Assembly (NCBI GenBank): GCA_963802635.1
Contig: CAWDJJ010000002.1
Coordinates: 868,001-932,000 of the forward strand
Direction: 5' to 3'
DNA length: 64,000 bases
Source of the DNA: CAVTLG01 sp963802635
GTDB lineage: Bacteria; Chloroflexota; Ktedonobacteria; Ktedonobacterales; Ktedonobacteraceae
The notes under the pieces are model-generated. The model searched no databases, was not told where the DNA came from, and worked only from the letters and a program-made list of their open reading frames with translations. The position numbers and the translations under genes are program-made. Every line of letters starts with the position of its first letter. Positions within the stretch are counted from its first letter, which is position 1. Of the stretch, positions 17,073 through 25,410 are shown piece after piece.

Positions 17073-18130
17073 AGAGACCTCTTTAAGCGTTCACGCAAGG
17101 CACGCACGTTGACCGACTCTTCCGCAAAACGATAAGTGAGTGGTGTGACATTGATATGCACCGCACCAGCTCCCCGCAAGACCGCAACGGTTTCCAATAA
17201 TTCGGGCGCTGAACCTCCCACACCTGCCACACCGGAGATCGTATACCAGCCCATCTCGACATTCATGGAAACGCGAAACTCAATACCGGAAACGACAGAC
17301 TTCAAGCGCTTATTCAAGCGCGCGCATGTCTGTTGCATAGCCTCGATACTCTCACCGTGCAGATAAGCCGTTAGCATAGAATGCTGGCGTGCCTGCATGC
17401 GTGCATCGATCATCTCTAGCATCGTTTCAGCCAGTTTTAAAGCCAGCGGTTCTTGGTTGAGGAGACGAGCATTACCAATTAAGCAAGCCTGGGAACGCAA
17501 TACCGTGCCATCATCCAACAACTTCAGGTGATTCTCACGCAATGTCGTGCCGGTTTCGGTAAGATCGACAATCAAATCAGCGGTGTCGGTTAATGGAGCC
17601 GCTTCCAGTGCTCCGTGAGGCGAGAGAATCTTGTAGCGTGTAATATTATGACGATGGAGAAATTGTGTGGTCAGGCGTGGATACTTGGTAGCGATACGCA
17701 GGCCACGTCCCTTATGTGCCTCATAATAGCCGGACAAATGCCAGAGGTCAGCACAATCGCTCACATCAATCCACGTCTCAGGCACGGCAAAAACAAGTTG
17801 ACAACCTCCATAGCCCAGGTCACGTTCCAGCATAATGAGATCTTCGTTGTAGTCGTCCTCATCAGCGTCATCGTCTCCGTAGCCACGATGTTCTGCCAGG
17901 ATATCGTATCCGGTAATACCAAAGGCGGCATCCCCGCTCTGCACTAATTCAGGGATATCAGCGGCACGCTGAAAGACAACCTCCAACCCCGCCATACTGC
18001 CAATTTTCGCCAGATACTGGCGTGGGTTACTGCGGCTGACTTTCATGCCACTCTCAGCCAGAAAATTTAAGGTGGCCGACTCAAGCGCTCCTTTATTTGG
18101 CAACGCCAGACGAATTTCAGTTTTACCCAT
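17069..18130 (-). CDS. hisG: ATP phosphoribosyltransferase HisG
   Basis: Commits ATP and PRPP to histidine synthesis. 353 residues, longer than the short HisZ-dependent form. Visible are the N-terminal LALPNKGAL, FGITGYDIL and the PRPP-binding segment VDLTETGTTLREN, and a C-terminal region consistent with the histidine-sensing domain of long HisG. An acidic insertion of about ten residues (DDDADEDDYNED) near residue 90 is unusual. Immediately follows hisS, 0 nt apart. Confidence 0.93.
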   Translation of the reverse strand: MGKTEIRLALPNKGALESATLNFLAESGMKVSRSNPRQYLAKIGSMAGLEVVFQRAADIPELVQSGDAAFGITGYDILAEHRGYGDDDADEDDYNEDLIMLERDLGYGGCQLVFAVPETWIDVSDCADLWHLSGYYEAHKGRGLRIATKYPRLTTQFLHRHNITRYKILSPHGALEAAPLTDTADLIVDLTETGTTLRENHLKLLDDGTVLRSQACLIGNARLLNQEPLALKLAETMLEMIDARMQARQHSMLTAYLHGESIEAMQQTCARLNKRLKSVVSGIEFRVSMNVEMGWYTISGVAGVGGSAPELLETVAVLRGAGAVHINVTPLTYRFAEESVNVRALRERLKRSL

Positions 18131-19633
18131 CTATACCTGCGCCTCCCGTTCCTGGAAGCGACCAACAAGCGCTTCAATCTTTGCGATCTGTTCTTCGCCG
18201 GTGACAAGATCCCGTACTGTCACCACACCTTCACGCTGCTCATCTTCACCAACAATCAGGGCCAGGCGAATCTGTTTCTTCGCTGCCAGCTTGAGGCCAG
18301 CACCAACGCCACGCGCGGTTACATCCACTTCAGTCTTCATACCACGCGTGCGCGTCGAACGCGCAACCAGCAACGCATATGGCAAATCCTGAGCACTGAC
18401 CGGAATAACGAGAGCCTGGGTCGGCACAACGCCAGGCAGTTCCACTTCAGGCATCACAGCCAGCAGACGCTCTACCCCGAAGGCAAAACCACACGCATTC
18501 ACGTCACGTGTACTCCCCACGGCCCGCATCAGATGATCATAGCGTCCACCACCACACAACTGGGCATCAAAACCATCCTCTTCCTGCGCGTGAATCTCGA
18601 AGACCAGCCCGGTATAATAGCTAACGCCACGCCCTAAAGAGAGGTTGAGCATAATCTGTTCACGAGGTACACCACATTGCTCAATGATTGTCACCAGTTG
18701 TTGCAATTCGGTCAGTGGCTCCGCGTCCAATTGATAGCGTGCCAACAAAGCGCGTAACTCATCAAATACCTCCGGCGGTGGACCTGAAACGGCATGCAAC
18801 GCACGCAGAAATTCTAATGCATACAAAATCTCCCGCCGCTGCTCACCGCGTCCCATCTTCCAGAGAAAGCGCTCCACCACCTCGTTACGAGCCGTGTCGT
18901 CCCCAAAGGAAATGCTAATGCCATTGAGCAAGGAGGTAATATAATGCGCCTCGCTTCCTGCTCCATTTGCATCACTCATAGCCAATGGTGCCAGCGCAGG
19001 ACCCGATGGATATAAAGCCTCCAGACGTTCCTGAGCAATGCGCTCGCCCTCTTCGGAACGCCCGATCTGCTCCATTAAGCTCAACAATAAACGGGCAGCA
19101 TGACTATCCAGGTGCAATAAATTAATAAAGCCACTGACCACGCCAATATGCCCTAGTTCGAAGCGGTATTGCGAAATATGCAGTTCATGCAAAATATCAC
19201 AGGCCAGTTGGAGCACTTCGGCATCAGTAGCAACCGCATCGCCACCAAATAATTCGACCCCCAGTTGCGTATGCTGACGATAACGCGCTCGCCCTGGCGC
19301 TTCGTAGCGAAAGATGGGACCAGCATATTGCAAACGGACTGGTAATGGCTGCTGTTGATAATGGTCAAGGTACAGCCGACAGATAGAAGCAGTATACTCT
19401 GGTCGCAAGCAAAGATCGCGATGATGCAAGCGAAAGGCATACAGCTTCTGCCACAGTTCTTGTCCAAAACTTGCCTGAAAGAGGTCGCTACGCTCAAGGA
19501 TGGGCGTATCGACCTCAGCATATCCGGCCTGCGTTAGGAATCTACTGAGCTGATCTATCACCCAACGCTGCTGCTGCTGCGCTTCTGGTAAGAGATCATA
19601 CATACCACGCAAGCGCTCAACGCGCTTCTTCAT
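18131..19633 (-). CDS. hisS: histidyl-tRNA synthetase family protein (HisS, or HisZ-like)
   Basis: A 500-residue class II synthetase homologue. Motif 2 region FRYEAPGRARYRQHTQLG, histidine-site segment GRGVSYYTGLVFE and GGGRYD are present, and the C-terminal 95 residues form an anticodon-binding-type domain (ALVIPVS to VRDLVTGEE). The canonical RGLDYY is RGVSYY here, with the catalytic Arg kept. Retention of the anticodon domain favours a true tRNA ligase; its place directly upstream of hisG keeps a HisZ-like regulatory role possible, although the long HisG should not need HisZ. Confidence 0.85.
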   Translation of the reverse strand: MKKRVERLRGMYDLLPEAQQQQRWVIDQLSRFLTQAGYAEVDTPILERSDLFQASFGQELWQKLYAFRLHHRDLCLRPEYTASICRLYLDHYQQQPLPVRLQYAGPIFRYEAPGRARYRQHTQLGVELFGGDAVATDAEVLQLACDILHELHISQYRFELGHIGVVSGFINLLHLDSHAARLLLSLMEQIGRSEEGERIAQERLEALYPSGPALAPLAMSDANGAGSEAHYITSLLNGISISFGDDTARNEVVERFLWKMGRGEQRREILYALEFLRALHAVSGPPPEVFDELRALLARYQLDAEPLTELQQLVTIIEQCGVPREQIMLNLSLGRGVSYYTGLVFEIHAQEEDGFDAQLCGGGRYDHLMRAVGSTRDVNACGFAFGVERLLAVMPEVELPGVVPTQALVIPVSAQDLPYALLVARSTRTRGMKTEVDVTARGVGAGLKLAAKKQIRLALIVGEDEQREGVVTVRDLVTGEEQIAKIEALVGRFQEREAQV

Positions 19634-19729
19634 CTTTACTTGTATCCTCTCGTGTAGGCACCGCCCGTGCCTGCTGAAAAATGAATTGCTCTATTCGGTA
19701 TCCAGTACTCTTGAGACAATATGTACGCA

Positions 19730-20599
19730 TTAGCGAATGATCATCGTGCCCGCACCCTGATCCGTGAACAGCTCACGCAACAAGATGTGCTCTTCGCGAC
19801 CATCCACAACATGGACACGCGGTACAGCCGCCAGTGCATCCAGGCAAGCGGTGACTTTCGGAATCATACCGCCATTAATCACGCCATCCTCGATGAGTTT
19901 CCTGGCCTCAGCTTCGCTCAGTTCAGAAATTAACGAGCCATCCGCGCGACGAATACCCACAACATTACTCAAAAAGATCAATTTCTCAGCATTGAGTGTG
20001 CCCGCCAGGTGCGCAGCCACCAGATCGGCATTGATGTTCAGGCACGTTCCATCGGGTCCCTCACCCAACGGCGCAATGATAGGAATATAGCCTTCTTTGA
20101 TCACAGCTTCGACAGGAGTAGCATCCACAGCATCGATTTCACCGACAAAACCCAGGCGCTCATCAGCAATGTGTGCACGTACCATACTACCATCAGTGCC
20201 ACTCAAACCGATGGCCTTGCCGCCCATCTGTGAGGCCATCAATACCAGCCCCTGATTCACCTGTCCCCGTAAGACCATGCGCACAACTTCTAACGTCTGC
20301 GCATCGGTCACACGCAAACCATGCTCAAACACTGTCGGGATGTTGAGCTTCTCCAGCCAGGCATTAATGTATGGGCCACCACCATGCACCAGTACAGGAT
20401 GCGCCCCAAGCGCATGCAGCCAGATGATATCTTGTAACACTCCGCGCTGGTGCTCAAGCGTGCTCCCACCCAATTTTATGACCAGTGTCTTGCCCTTAAA
20501 AAAATCTATGTACGGGAGCGCCTCGCCCAACACTTTGGCAATAAGATGATGATCGCTAATAATATCGCCATCCGATGTTCTTGATAATGAAATCGCCAT
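19730..20599 (-). CDS. argB: acetylglutamate kinase
   Basis: Phosphorylates N-acetylglutamate in arginine synthesis. 289 residues of the amino-acid kinase fold: VIKLGGSTL near residue 42, VHGGGPYIN, the substrate segment HGLRVTDAQTL and the C-terminal NGGMIPKV are all typical. Lies 48 nt downstream of argC and 96 nt upstream of hisS on the same strand. Confidence 0.96.
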   Translation of the reverse strand: MAISLSRTSDGDIISDHHLIAKVLGEALPYIDFFKGKTLVIKLGGSTLEHQRGVLQDIIWLHALGAHPVLVHGGGPYINAWLEKLNIPTVFEHGLRVTDAQTLEVVRMVLRGQVNQGLVLMASQMGGKAIGLSGTDGSMVRAHIADERLGFVGEIDAVDATPVEAVIKEGYIPIIAPLGEGPDGTCLNINADLVAAHLAGTLNAEKLIFLSNVVGIRRADGSLISELSEAEARKLIEDGVINGGMIPKVTACLDALAAVPRVHVVDGREEHILLRELFTDQGAGTMIIR

Positions 20600-20647
20600 G
20601 AGATTTTCTCCTCATTATATCCAAAGCCGAGAGTCACCAACAAAAAT

Positions 20648-21736
20648 CTATGGATTTACGCCCAGAGCCGTCAGCCCCGTCGTCTCCGGCAAGCCGCAGA
20701 GCAGATTCGCATTTTGTAGCGCCTGTCCTGACGCACCCTTCATCAGATTGTCTATACACGAGATCACAACAAGCCGTTGCGTTCGTTGATCTACAAGTGG
20801 ATGAATAAAACAATGATTTGTGCCGTAGGTCCAGCTCGTATGCGGTGCCTCGTCAACCACATGCACAAATGGTTCATTGGCATAGTATTCCTTATACAAC
20901 ATACGTATCTCCTCGCTATCAAGGAGACGTTGTCCGGCATCTGGCAACAAATCAGCATAGCTCGTTACGAGAATACCCCGCGTCATGGGCACAAGATGCG
21001 GGATAAACGTAATACGCGGAGCATGGGTGAGCACATGACCACCTGCCACGGCTGCAACTTCTAGCTCCTGCGTCACTTCTGGTAGGTGGCGATGCCCGGC
21101 AAGACTGTATGGACTGACATCCTCATTGGCTTCCGCGTAATGAGTAGCGAACGTGAGACCACGCCCAGCACCACTCAGAGCTGCCTTCACATCAATAATC
21201 ACATCTGGACGAATGACTCCCGCCGAAAATACGGGGAGCAGACCAAGAATAGCGGCGGTGGCGTTACAACCAGGATTGGCAACGAGTGAGACATGACGTA
21301 CTTGCTCACGGTAGCGTTCGCATAAACCATAGACAGCAGTCTCTAACAATGCAGGAGCTGGATGTGTATGTTTGTACCACTCTTCATACACATTGACATC
21401 ATGCAAACGGAAGTCCGCCGACAGATCTACCACTTTAGTGCCACGCTCCAGTAAACGGACAACTGACTCAGCCGCCGCCGCGTGTGGCAGACAAACAAAG
21501 GCCAGATCGGTCCGTGCTGGTTCCTCGGTGATCACAAGATCAGGGTCGAGCGCGTGCGTTGCCTTACCCTCAACACGAGAAAGCGCGTGTAACTGTGGAA
21601 AGACCTCGCTTAGACGCTTTCCAGCAGCGCTCCGCCCTGTTACAGAAGTCACAACGAATTGGGGATGCTGAGCAAGCAAGCGCAGAAGCTCCAATCCGGT
21701 ATAGCTCGTCACATTTACAATAGCAACAGTTGTCAT
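20648..21736 (-). CDS. argC: N-acetyl-gamma-glutamyl-phosphate reductase
   Basis: NADPH-dependent third step of arginine synthesis, acting on the ArgB product. 362 residues. Catalytic Cys lies in NPGCNATAAILGL near residue 159; the N-terminal nucleotide-binding TSYTGLELLRLL and the later HRHLPEV are as expected. First gene after a T-box leader, followed by argB. Confidence 0.96.
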   Translation of the reverse strand: MTTVAIVNVTSYTGLELLRLLAQHPQFVVTSVTGRSAAGKRLSEVFPQLHALSRVEGKATHALDPDLVITEEPARTDLAFVCLPHAAAAESVVRLLERGTKVVDLSADFRLHDVNVYEEWYKHTHPAPALLETAVYGLCERYREQVRHVSLVANPGCNATAAILGLLPVFSAGVIRPDVIIDVKAALSGAGRGLTFATHYAEANEDVSPYSLAGHRHLPEVTQELEVAAVAGGHVLTHAPRITFIPHLVPMTRGILVTSYADLLPDAGQRLLDSEEIRMLYKEYYANEPFVHVVDEAPHTSWTYGTNHCFIHPLVDQRTQRLVVISCIDNLMKGASGQALQNANLLCGLPETTGLTALGVNP

Positions 21737-21784
21737 AACATTGCCACCTCATCCGAATGTTTATGGATATCATGTACACACAAA

Positions 21785-22178
21785 ATGCCAATAAAAAAAG
21801 CCTTCGATCCCTCATGTGCTCAAGGGACGAAAGCTGCTCTTGCTCCCGTGGTACCACCCGGCTTGTCTTCTTTAGTGTATTGCAAATCTCACATGAGATC
21901 CCGCATCGCCAGCGACCACTCCTTACTACACCATTGTAACGGAGGTGGAAAGACCACTCATTAGCGGCTATCTTGCTGCGTGGGAGCCACCCACCTGGTC
22001 CTACTTGTCTATGCAGAGACAAACAGCCTCCACAAAACTTTCTTCGGTCAGCCGCTCACGAAAGGGTTCGGAGAAGGTTAAAGCCGCTCCAAGCTCTCAC
22101 TAATTGCTCAGTTCTCTGTCGGAAACCGATCTCTTACTATATTCGATCAACGCGGATCAGTCTTTATATGCTGTTGTT
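21785..22178 (-). promoter_or_regulatory. T-box leader of the arg/his gene run
   Basis: The T-box sequence GGGTGGTACCACGGGAGC occurs on the minus strand at 21842-21859, followed by an intrinsic terminator (CGTCCCT and its inverse AGGGA plus T7, 21785-21830) and preceded by about 300 nt able to form stem I. An AGTA motif near the 5' end and a CGT at 22058-22060 followed by GA fit an arginine (CGU) specifier, which suits argC; that codon assignment is my inference. Uncharged tRNA would favour antitermination. Confidence 0.88.
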
Positions 22179-22185
22179 GCTTCTA

Positions 22186-22214
22186 AGCATACCAGCAGAG
22201 CGGAGAGATGTCAA
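22186..22214 (-). promoter_or_regulatory. sigma-70-type promoter of the T-box leader
   Basis: On the minus strand a perfect TTGACA (22209-22214) and TATGCT (22186-22191) are separated by 17 nt. Transcription would begin near 22179 and run into the T-box leader and argC. Confidence 0.8.
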
Positions 22215-22265
22215 TTAGTATTTTTTATGATATGAGGGCAAACATATAGCAAGTTTAACCATAAA

Positions 22266-22720
22266 TTGCTCATCAGCGTGCGACCTGTGGATACCCCTGC
22301 CCCCTTCCAGACATGGGGAGGAAGCAGGTCCTCCTTTCGGTGGCGCGATGGGCTGGGGGATTCCCCTGCCTTTTTTCTCTCGTTCAAGCGCCCGAAGGCG
22401 GGCCGTTTTGTCGGAACGGCCAAACCCCACCGCTTGCGCGGGTAATGTGGGCCTTGACGATGATACCGGTCGGTACTTTCCTCCAGGCACTGGCTTAACC
22501 CTTGTACACCTGATTAACCTGGAAGTTAGAGAGCTTGGGGCTGGCAACCACGCACCCCAAGGTCCGTTCTTCAACACTTGCCGATATCGTAGCCCGATAG
22601 CCTTCCGAAGAAAGCCCTGGCTGGGTCTGGTCAGGTGAGCCTACAGAGAAGACGGGCAGATGTCACCCCATCTCTGCAAGCCCCCGCCCTTTCAGGCGTG
22701 GGGTTCCTGACCGCAGCGAG
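22266..22720 (+). mobile_element. possible IS200/IS605-type remnant with right-end hairpin
   Basis: No intact gene is seen across about 450 nt. The right part ends in AGCCCCCGCCC-TTTCAG-GCGTGGGG (about 22678-22706), resembling the right-end hairpin and omega-RNA tail of IS605/TnpB elements. A related hairpin CCCCTGCCC-CCTTCCAGAC-ATGGGG lies at 22295-22318. The region could be a degenerate TnpB-element end or another structured RNA. Open frames here look accidental. Confidence 0.35.
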
Positions 22721-22810
22721 TACAATTGGTAGCATTACCCAAAACTGAGGAAGCCTGGCAGTATTACCACAATAAGTCCATCAACGCGCCCTATAGCTGT
22801 GACTTTGCGT

Positions 22811-22816
22811 TATAAT
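22811..22816 (+). promoter_or_regulatory. -10 box upstream of the first kinase leader
   Basis: A perfect TATAAT at 22811-22816; the -35 region is poor. Transcription would start near 22823. Confidence 0.45.
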
Positions 22817-22822
22817 ATATGG

Positions 22823-22904
22823 GCATTGCAACCTAACTACATGTATGCAGTATTCAGGAGTGCGGTTTCGTACCATGCCTTCTCGTAACGCGAGAAGTTT
22901 TTTT
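22823..22904 (+). ncRNA. short structured leader RNA or attenuator ending in a terminator
   Basis: About 80 nt between a TATAAT box and an intrinsic terminator. GGCAT near the 5' end pairs with ATGCC just before the terminator, and AACC pairs with GGTT inside it, giving a two-step stem. It matches no riboswitch I can name. It lies about 160 nt upstream of a Ser/Thr kinase start, so it may be an attenuator or an independent small RNA. Confidence 0.4.
22879..22904 (+). terminator. intrinsic terminator in the kinase leader
   Basis: CTTCTCG (22879-22885) and CGAGAAG (22891-22897) form a 7-bp stem with a 5-nt loop, followed directly by seven T residues. Confidence 0.75.
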
Positions 22905-23060
22905 CTAGCAGAGTATCTATTGATCGTATCAGGAATTTTAATTCCTAGCACATAGAATAGCATAGAAGAGTGAATATGTCAACAAACGTGCAAGAGGGAC
23001 CCATGGATGGGCGGAGACGCGGAATAGCACGTCTATCACAGATTGAGGAGCAAGCGTTCG

Positions 23061-24908
23061 ATGGTAAGTAATATAGGAGATCTAGCAGGTCAAACACTGG
23101 GAACTTGCACGCTTATGAGCTTATTAGGGCAGGGAGGCATGGGAGCAGTCTACCTAGCACATCAGGCACGTCCTTCACGCAACGTTGCTGTCAAAGTCCT
23201 TCTCCCCGGTTCTGTGACCAACGACCAGATTTACCAGGAGTTTCAAGCACGCTTCCGACGTGAGGCGGATGTGATTGCAAAACTCGAGCATGTGAATATC
23301 ATGCCTATTTATGAATATGGTGAACAGGATGGTCTGGCTTATCTCGTCATGCCTCATCTCACAGGCGGCAGCTTACGCGATGTACTCTTACGTCGCAGCA
23401 GGCTCTCACCTGCAGAAGCGGTGTCCTACATAGAGCAAGCTGGCTCAGCGCTCGATTATGCGCACGCACAAGGGGTCATCCACCGCGACTTGAAGCCAGC
23501 AAATTTCCTCTTGCATGCAGATGGCCGACTGGTCCTGGCAGATTTCGGCATCGCACGCATGATCGAGAACAGTAACACCTCTGGAGCAACATTGACCAGC
23601 GCAGGCACCATTATTGGGACGCCCGAGTATATGGCCCCGGAGATGGTTAGCGGTGAAAGCGTTGACTACCGGGCGGATATTTATGAACTGGGCGTCGTGC
23701 TTTTCCAGATGCTGAGCGGACATGTGCCTTTTACGGCCAGTTCCCCCTTCACCATCGCCGTTAAGCATATACAACAGACTTTGCCGCTCTTACATCAGAC
23801 CGATCCAAGCATTCCAGCCGGGGTTGATAACGTCATCCAGATAGCAACAGCGAAAAAGCGTGAAGACCGCTACCCCTCAGGACAGGCCATGGGGCAGGCG
23901 CTACGCAACGCTAGCACCGGATCTGCTCCCGCCACCAATAATTGGCGCAGTCCATCGACGATCATGCCATCAGGGGGACAAGCACTTGCAGGAGGGCAAC
24001 CGCTGGTTTTGTCTCCCTCGGCACCACAACCACCACACAATACACCAGCATATCAGAATCCCTCCATCGGTGCCCCATTCAATGCTGCCACAGCATACGC
24101 GTCGCAGCCACCAGGAGCATATGGACAGACACCGTACCCGCCAGCCGCTCAACCATATGCGACCCACGCGACCCCATATAGCGCACCAAAGAAAAGCGGT
24201 CCCTGGGGAGTAATCATTGGACTGCTTCTTGCCATCGTCATCATCGCAGGCGGAGCATTCGCAGCTATACAATTTTTTGGGTTAGCACACAATCCGTTGA
24301 TATCAACAGTCACAAACTCGCCTGTTACGGGATCAACGCAATCTTCTGGTCAGGTAGCATTGCCAACAGGGACACCAGCCTACTCAACGGCTGCCCCCAA
24401 CTGTGGTGCTCACCCACACACGTGGACAGCTTTCAGGACAACAACCAGATGCGATATACTGAAAACTATTATCCACAATACCGCTAGTCAGAATCAGGTC
24501 GGAGGTCTCTTTCTCTCAAGCTTGCAGAATTACCCTACAAATTACGCCATCAAAGCTCGCTTGCAGTTAGATAGTGGGCATTCCGCCAGCTTTGGTCTCT
24601 ATTTGCGCAGCAATCCAGCCGGTGGTTACATCTTTCTCATCAACCCTGGCGGGAGTTGGAGCTTTTATTCTTACAGCAATAGTACAGGCACACTCAACAC
24701 TATTCAAACAGGATCTGTCACCTTTAACAATCCATATGCCCCAGTCACTATCACCGTGGCCTCGCACGGGAGTCAATTTAGCTTCTATGTTGATAACACG
24801 CTCATCGGCAACGCGACCGATGCAACATACGCCAGCGGGGGTGTTGGCATCGCTATTGATGGTGGAGGAACTGTTATTGCCAGTACTTTTAGTATTTACA
24901 ATAGCTAA
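23061..24908 (+). CDS. PknB-type Ser/Thr protein kinase with extracellular beta-sandwich domain
   Basis: About 615 residues. The N-terminal kinase has the P-loop GQGGMGAVYLA, ion-pair Lys in VAVKVLL, catalytic loop IHRDLKPANF, metal site LADFGIA and activation end GTPEYMAPE. A Pro/Ala/Gln-rich linker follows, then one membrane helix (about residues 383-405) and an outer domain of some 170 residues rich in beta strands with a FSFYVDNTLIG segment, resembling LamG/DUF1080-like carbohydrate-binding folds. GAGGAG precedes the ATG at 23061. Closely similar in plan to the next kinase, suggesting duplication. Confidence 0.92.
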   Translation: MVSNIGDLAGQTLGTCTLMSLLGQGGMGAVYLAHQARPSRNVAVKVLLPGSVTNDQIYQEFQARFRREADVIAKLEHVNIMPIYEYGEQDGLAYLVMPHLTGGSLRDVLLRRSRLSPAEAVSYIEQAGSALDYAHAQGVIHRDLKPANFLLHADGRLVLADFGIARMIENSNTSGATLTSAGTIIGTPEYMAPEMVSGESVDYRADIYELGVVLFQMLSGHVPFTASSPFTIAVKHIQQTLPLLHQTDPSIPAGVDNVIQIATAKKREDRYPSGQAMGQALRNASTGSAPATNNWRSPSTIMPSGGQALAGGQPLVLSPSAPQPPHNTPAYQNPSIGAPFNAATAYASQPPGAYGQTPYPPAAQPYATHATPYSAPKKSGPWGVIIGLLLAIVIIAGGAFAAIQFFGLAHNPLISTVTNSPVTGSTQSSGQVALPTGTPAYSTAAPNCGAHPHTWTAFRTTTRCDILKTIIHNTASQNQVGGLFLSSLQNYPTNYAIKARLQLDSGHSASFGLYLRSNPAGGYIFLINPGGSWSFYSYSNSTGTLNTIQTGSVTFNNPYAPVTITVASHGSQFSFYVDNTLIGNATDATYASGGVGIAIDGGGTVIASTFSIYNS

Positions 24909-24996
24909 CTATCAATATTTTTTGTCTATTCAGCATCCATTGCAATCCGCTCTTGATAGTAAGAAGAGGAAAAAGCGCTCCTCCCACACACATTCT

Positions 24997-25016
24997 CATA
25001 CCCATATGCATTCAGA
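24997..25016. repeat. palindromic repeat family A, half copy
   Basis: TCATACCCATATGCATTCAG is the right half of the family A palindrome, lying directly before the family B element that starts at 25018. Confidence 0.5.
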
Positions 25017-25017
25017 T

Positions 25018-25138
25018 AGTGTTTGGAACGCGCACACTTGTCGTCGTATTGGTACCCATAGGCATTCAGAAACGAAGCTGGCGCTTCTAGCCTTCGGCTC
25101 ATCTGAATGCAAGGCAATATGAGCTGAAACCAAACACT
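25018..25138. repeat. inverted repeat, family B copy 2, carrying a nested family A copy
   Basis: Ends AGTGTTTGG (25018-25026) and CCAAACACT (25130-25138) are perfect inverses. The flanks GCACACTTGTCGTC and GAGCTGAAACC match copy 1 at 4171-4232, but here about 70 nt of family A sequence sit between them. The rest of 24909-25410 shows no gene. Confidence 0.6.
25051..25122. repeat. palindromic repeat family A, complete copy nested in family B
   Basis: GGTACCCATAGGCATTCAG at the left and CTGAATGCAAGGCAATAT at the right flank an internal GAAGCTGGCGCTTC stem. Inverse orientation to the copy at 52848-52932. Confidence 0.65.
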
Positions 25139-25410
25139 CTCTCAGATATTTCAGTCATAGCAACCAGCGCAACGGTTGACGAAGACGAAACGTCTATTAT
25201 AATGGAGAAGCAACAATACCATATCACCTTTTCTACTGATTCAGTTTTATGGTAATGTATCGGGGACAACAGCGCTAGCATCAAATGCAGCGCCGTATGA
25301 TATCTTTGTATAAAGCTCACTTGAGCAAATTCGGACTTATCTTGAGTAGAAATATCTTTCTATGCAACGTAACATCACTTTAATATCTTTCGCCGAGAGG
25401 AGCAACGAGC

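Noticed and set aside
22215..22638. Overlapping open frames of 96 and 120 codons on both strands in the IS605-like region
   Set aside because: No ribosome site, no recognisable domain, composition of GC-rich structured DNA.
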